NCBI GenBank assembly: GCA_914767715.1
Contig: OU612075.1
Span: 6,262,001-6,326,000 of the forward strand
Direction: 5' to 3'
Length of the DNA stretch: 64,000 bases
Origin: Membranipora membranacea
Taxonomy: Eukaryota; Bryozoa; Gymnolaemata; Cheilostomatida; Membraniporidae
In this document: piece by piece, positions 60,700-64,000 of the stretch
How positions within the stretch are numbered: the first letter of the stretch is position 1
Layout: each line of letters starts with the position of its first letter
Notes under the pieces: model-generated
Databases searched by the model: none
Seen by the model: the letters and a program-made list of their open reading frames with translations, nothing else
Told to the model about the DNA's origin: nothing
Translations under genes and position numbers: made by a program

Positions 60700-61125
60700 C
60701 AAGTGTGCCCAACCTTTTTCATGTGAAGAGCTAATTTCACGGAACTGGCCTGCTGGGAGGGTGCGGAAGCGCTCTCCTGCCAGGGAAAAGTTTGGTAGTT
60801 TTAAAGCAAAATTGAGGCATCTGACAATCCTCGTGACCAGATTACCAGCTAAAATTTGATGATAATGTTGAAAACACGGTAAACAACGTAGCAAAAAATT
60901 TGTGTAATTCCAAGAACTTGGAAAATTTAATCAAAACATTTTAAACGAAGGCTGTAATGATAGAATAAATAAGAATAGATATATTATATCCAACTCATGT
61001 ATTATTGATGATGAATTATGACGCACATGTCAGTTTCGCGTAAAATTGTGATAAAAGAAGTTGAGCCACCAATATTTTAAAATGAGCCATTGGGGCTCAT
61101 GAGCCCAAGGTTGGGCACTAGGGCG
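60700..61125. mobile_element. hAT-like MITE
   Basis: AGTGTGCCCAACCTTTTTCA at the left and CCAAGGTTGGGCACTAGG at the right are inverted ends of the TGCCCAACCTT type common in hAT families. The interior has no transposase. An ATAATAATA microsatellite precedes the left end. Confidence 0.65.
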
Positions 61126-61302
61126 TACCTAGTATATAAGCAGCTTCCCAATACCATCAGACCAACAAACTCCCTCACTGGTCAGACTAAGACATCAAAA
61201 CTTGTTCTCTCCAAAATGAACAATAAAATGCTGACATTACTCAAAATAAAGCTAAGATACATTAGGCTCACTTTTTCATTATCACATTTGGTAGTTTTTG
61301 AC

Positions 61303-61443
61303 TAGGTGCTCAGAAGGCTCCATTGTATGTTAGTGGCATTACATTATAAACAAACCAATTCTAAATGGAATTGTGGAATAGCGTAATTGGGTGGTTGATA
61401 ACGTTATGCCACTAACACGCAATGGAGCCTTCTAAGCACTTAG
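61303..61443. mobile_element. Foldback MITE with ~45-bp arms
   Basis: AGGTGCTCAGAAGGCTCCAT from 61304 is matched by ATGGAGCCTTCTAAGCACTT ending near 61441. The arms continue through GTTAGTGGCATTAC / TTATGCCACTAAC. Confidence 0.85.
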
Positions 61444-61735
61444 ACTAGGTAGTTGCAAACAAGTAGATTTATAGCATATATAGATATATACATTTGCTCC
61501 ACCACCTTTGCCTCAAAATCTGCTGCAAAATTTTCAGACAATTTTTTAACACATGTTCGGTGTCAATGCTTGTTTCTGAGAAACTGATTCATCAATGGTC
61601 CTGTAATGCAATTGATGCCACTCATCATCGACAGCAGTCATCAGATGACTGAAACAAAACATCTTAGTGACACGTCAAATTACAAGTTGCCTTCTCCTGC
61701 CTTTTCTTTCAACACCTGATTCTGCTGAATATCAG

Positions 61736-63736
61736 GAGGTATTGAAACGCCTCCTGAAAAATAGTAAAGAGAGGAGTTCTAGAAAGGAAAGCAGCAGAAG
61801 AGAAAAACGGAAGAGTAAGCTAGCTTTATATTTTGCAAAATAATTAAATGTAAAATTTTATTTGAATGTGTTATGTTTTTAAACTTATGACTACATGAGT
61901 GTTTATAAATATGCACATGTATGTATTATACCCTTGAATATTTATATTGTAAATCAATTGAATCTACATTTTGTGTCATAGAAGGAGTGAAGCTAATGAG
62001 GGTAGTAGCAAAAAGAAGAAAGCGGTTGCTATCGCAGCATCAAATGAGTGAGTATATAATTTGTTTTCATTTATTTTAAAATAGTTTGAATGGTATTGTA
62101 TGTGTACATTGCTTAAATTGAAATGATTAATGATAACTAAGCGGCTTGTTGTTAATGAATATACCCCATAACGAAATAAATTTTTTTTTAGAATTTATTG
62201 AGAGCCATAGGTAGCAGCAGCAGCAATAGCAGTAACAGCAGAAGCTGCAACAGCAGTGCCAGCAGCATCAGCAGCTTTAGAGAACCAGTTGGATGATGCG
62301 TTACCTGGACCCTCGAAACAAACTGCAGCAGAAAGCATGTAAGCAAATTATCTGACATATTTGAATGAGAGTAAACTTACAAGCCAGAGTATAATCACTG
62401 ATATTATTTACATGGCTTACCCCTTGAAATGAAAGTATTAGCAAAGGCAGTTTACACATCGCATTTTTGTATTTGGGATCATATTTAACTTGTTCTACAA
62501 GCATAAACACAGAATCGTAGTTACTGGTGTAATGCTACATTTTCCCTTATTGAATGAAATTTGTTGACTTCATTGTAGAATTGACAGCTCATCAGATGAA
62601 GACCATGAAGACATACAGCCTACAACTGATTTCGCGCCTGAATTCGATTCAGGTACGATAGTTTTTTCGGATGGTGATCAAGTTGACCAAACTCTGATTC
62701 AAATAGTAAAGCATAAGGACGAGAGCTATCCCTTGTCCTATGCTGGCAAAAATAAAATGATTTTCCAAACCGCCAAATTTATTGGCGACATTAAAGTATT
62801 TGAGGGGAAATTTTCTCACAGCTTATATATTAGAAAATCCGAAATAATGAAAACATTCCTAAACACAGTACAGCGTAAAGTTGGCAAAAAAATCACAGTA
62901 GAATTTTATGGGAAGAAGGACTCTGACTGTATGGCAGTCTACTGCCAAGCAGTCAGAGCAGGGGGTCGGGGGAGTCCTCCCTCAATCTCTGTGACTAACA
63001 GGGGGGAAGACTTAGTGATTCCTATAGAAAGCCTTCTCTCAGTCTCCCCAACAACACTAGAAGTGTTGTTGGAGTTCAAAGGGTTGAGGAAGGACCGTAA
63101 CAATGAATTTAATTGGAAATTGGTTTGCGTGCATGCAAAATTTTCGGATTGTCCGGAAAATTGTAAGGGTTATTTCACTCCTAATTACAGCGCATATTAT
63201 AAATGATTGATTGATTGTAAATTGTGTTATGTTTTTTAGTATTGACTTTAAAATTAACTTTTATTTTAGTATTATTGTGTATTTCAGGAAACACTATGCA
63301 TATGGCATTATATTTGGATCCTTATGATGGTGACACACCAACAAAACTATTTATGCAAAAATACTACCTAAATGAAAAGGTCTGTGATGACCAGATTATA
63401 AAAAGTAACGAACAGTTTATGCTGCATGTGCATAGCATGAATCTGCACCAACCAGAATGCAACTTTGACAAGTTTCGCTATGACTTTGTTCATAGACTAC
63501 ACCAAAAGTACCCAAAACTAGTAGATGTTGGTATGTTGTGGAGTGTGTTACCATCATGGGATCCGGCTACTAATCATATTACCGCCTGGTATCGATTAAA
63601 TGTTGAAAATGTTATAAAGGCTGTTTACAGCGTTATTTACAACTTCTCTATAAACTTAGATGTACTGATTATAATGAACTATGTCAAAGAATTTTTTATT
63701 AATGGCTTATTTCAACCTACACTAGACTGGCTATAA
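61736..63736 (+). CDS. 3' part of an unrecognised gene, 5 exons, possible alternative ends
   Basis: Exons 61736-61814, 61982-62047, 62215-62338 and 62579-63206 join with consistent phases (1, 1, 2) to encode 298 residues ending in TGA; the 5' exons are not found. The product begins with a very basic stretch (SSRKESSRREKRK, VVAKRRKRLL), an Ala-rich linker, an acidic patch (DSSSDEDHED), then a globular-looking region with DCMAVYCQAV and DCPENCKGYF. An internal donor at 62653 (CAG|GTACG) can join in phase to an acceptor at 63287, giving a different C-terminus of 148 residues (63288-63736; from NTMHMALYLDPYDGD to FQPTLDWL). I recognise neither module. The basic part could bind nucleic acid or be a nuclear localisation signal. 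A transposon-derived gene is not excluded. Confidence 0.55.
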
Positions 63737-63857
63737 TATACTTAATATACCTCAACGAAAGATATTTCACCCTGATTTTATAAGAATTTGAGCGTAACTG
63801 TTATGTTTTTTTTTGTATAGAAGATGATTTACATAAATATTATATGCTATACCTCAC

Positions 63858-63863
63858 AATAAA
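63858..63863 (+). other. Polyadenylation signal
   Basis: AATAAA about 120 bp after the distal stop at 63734-63736. It fits use of the 63288-63736 exon as a real terminal exon. Confidence 0.5.
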
Positions 63864-64000
63864 ATACTTATGTAATATTTTATGAATCAACCAATTTACT
63901 TGCCTATTCATTCTCAAGGAATGCCAAGTCATGCACACAATTATTTGCGTTAAAAATACATTCATTTTGAAAGGTATACCCAAAGATCGTATAAAAATAA

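Noticed and set aside
63224-63287. Signal peptide at the start of the last open frame
   Set aside because: The hydrophobic MLCFLVLTLKLTFILVLLCIS stretch is more likely the T-rich intron end before the TTTCAG acceptor at 63287. An independent secreted protein is not fully excluded.

Overview
This is a piece of an animal nuclear genome. It is AT-rich and holds short exons with GT-AG introns, a TATA-type promoter, AATAAA polyadenylation signals, tRNA-derived SINEs, decayed LINEs and many hAT-like or foldback MITEs. The gene content (a sushi/CCP membrane protein, rhodopsin-like GPCRs, an isopenicillin-N-synthase-type 2OG oxygenase) and the repeats suggest a non-vertebrate, probably marine, animal. 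I cannot name the phylum from sequence alone. All splice models are mine, read by eye from splice sites, reading phase and family motifs.

Layout. 1-15,600 is mostly repeats: a nested transposon (1,275-5,660) around a 134-bp satellite, a degenerate tandem block (6,140-7,145), and a long-terminal-inverted-repeat element (11,632-13,557). It also holds one orphan signal-peptide exon on the minus strand (8,989-9,043). 15,643-20,845 (minus) is a complete eight-exon 2OG-Fe(II) oxygenase of 296 residues, with MITEs, SINEs and a 13-bp VNTR in its introns. 21,255-29,055 holds LINE remnants, MITEs, an 86-bp tandem repeat and a MITE-interrupted GPCR relic.

30,394-44,288 is a minus-strand cluster of one GPCR family. 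Copy A has a nonsense codon, copy B is intact (322 residues, three exons), and copies C and D lie in two tandem ~4.5-kb duplication units and are each incomplete in a different way. The relic at 23.9-24.8 kb is a fifth member. The cluster shows birth and death of a lineage-specific receptor family. 44,293-48,300 holds repeats and a LINE fragment.

48,441-58,805 (plus) is a complete ten-exon gene for a type I membrane protein of 472 residues: signal peptide, six sushi/CCP domains, one membrane span, and a short tail ending in a possible PDZ ligand. Its introns are full of transposons, including one 7 bp from the exon 1 donor and a LINE of about 2 kb in intron 8. 58,806-61,735 holds SINE, MITE and foldback elements. 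61,736-63,736 (plus) is the 3' part of an unrecognised gene with a basic N-terminal part, an Ala-rich linker, an acidic stretch and two possible alternative C-terminal modules.

Nothing here links the genes into one pathway. The receptors (GPCRs, CCP protein) are cell-surface proteins and the oxygenase is predicted to be a soluble enzyme.
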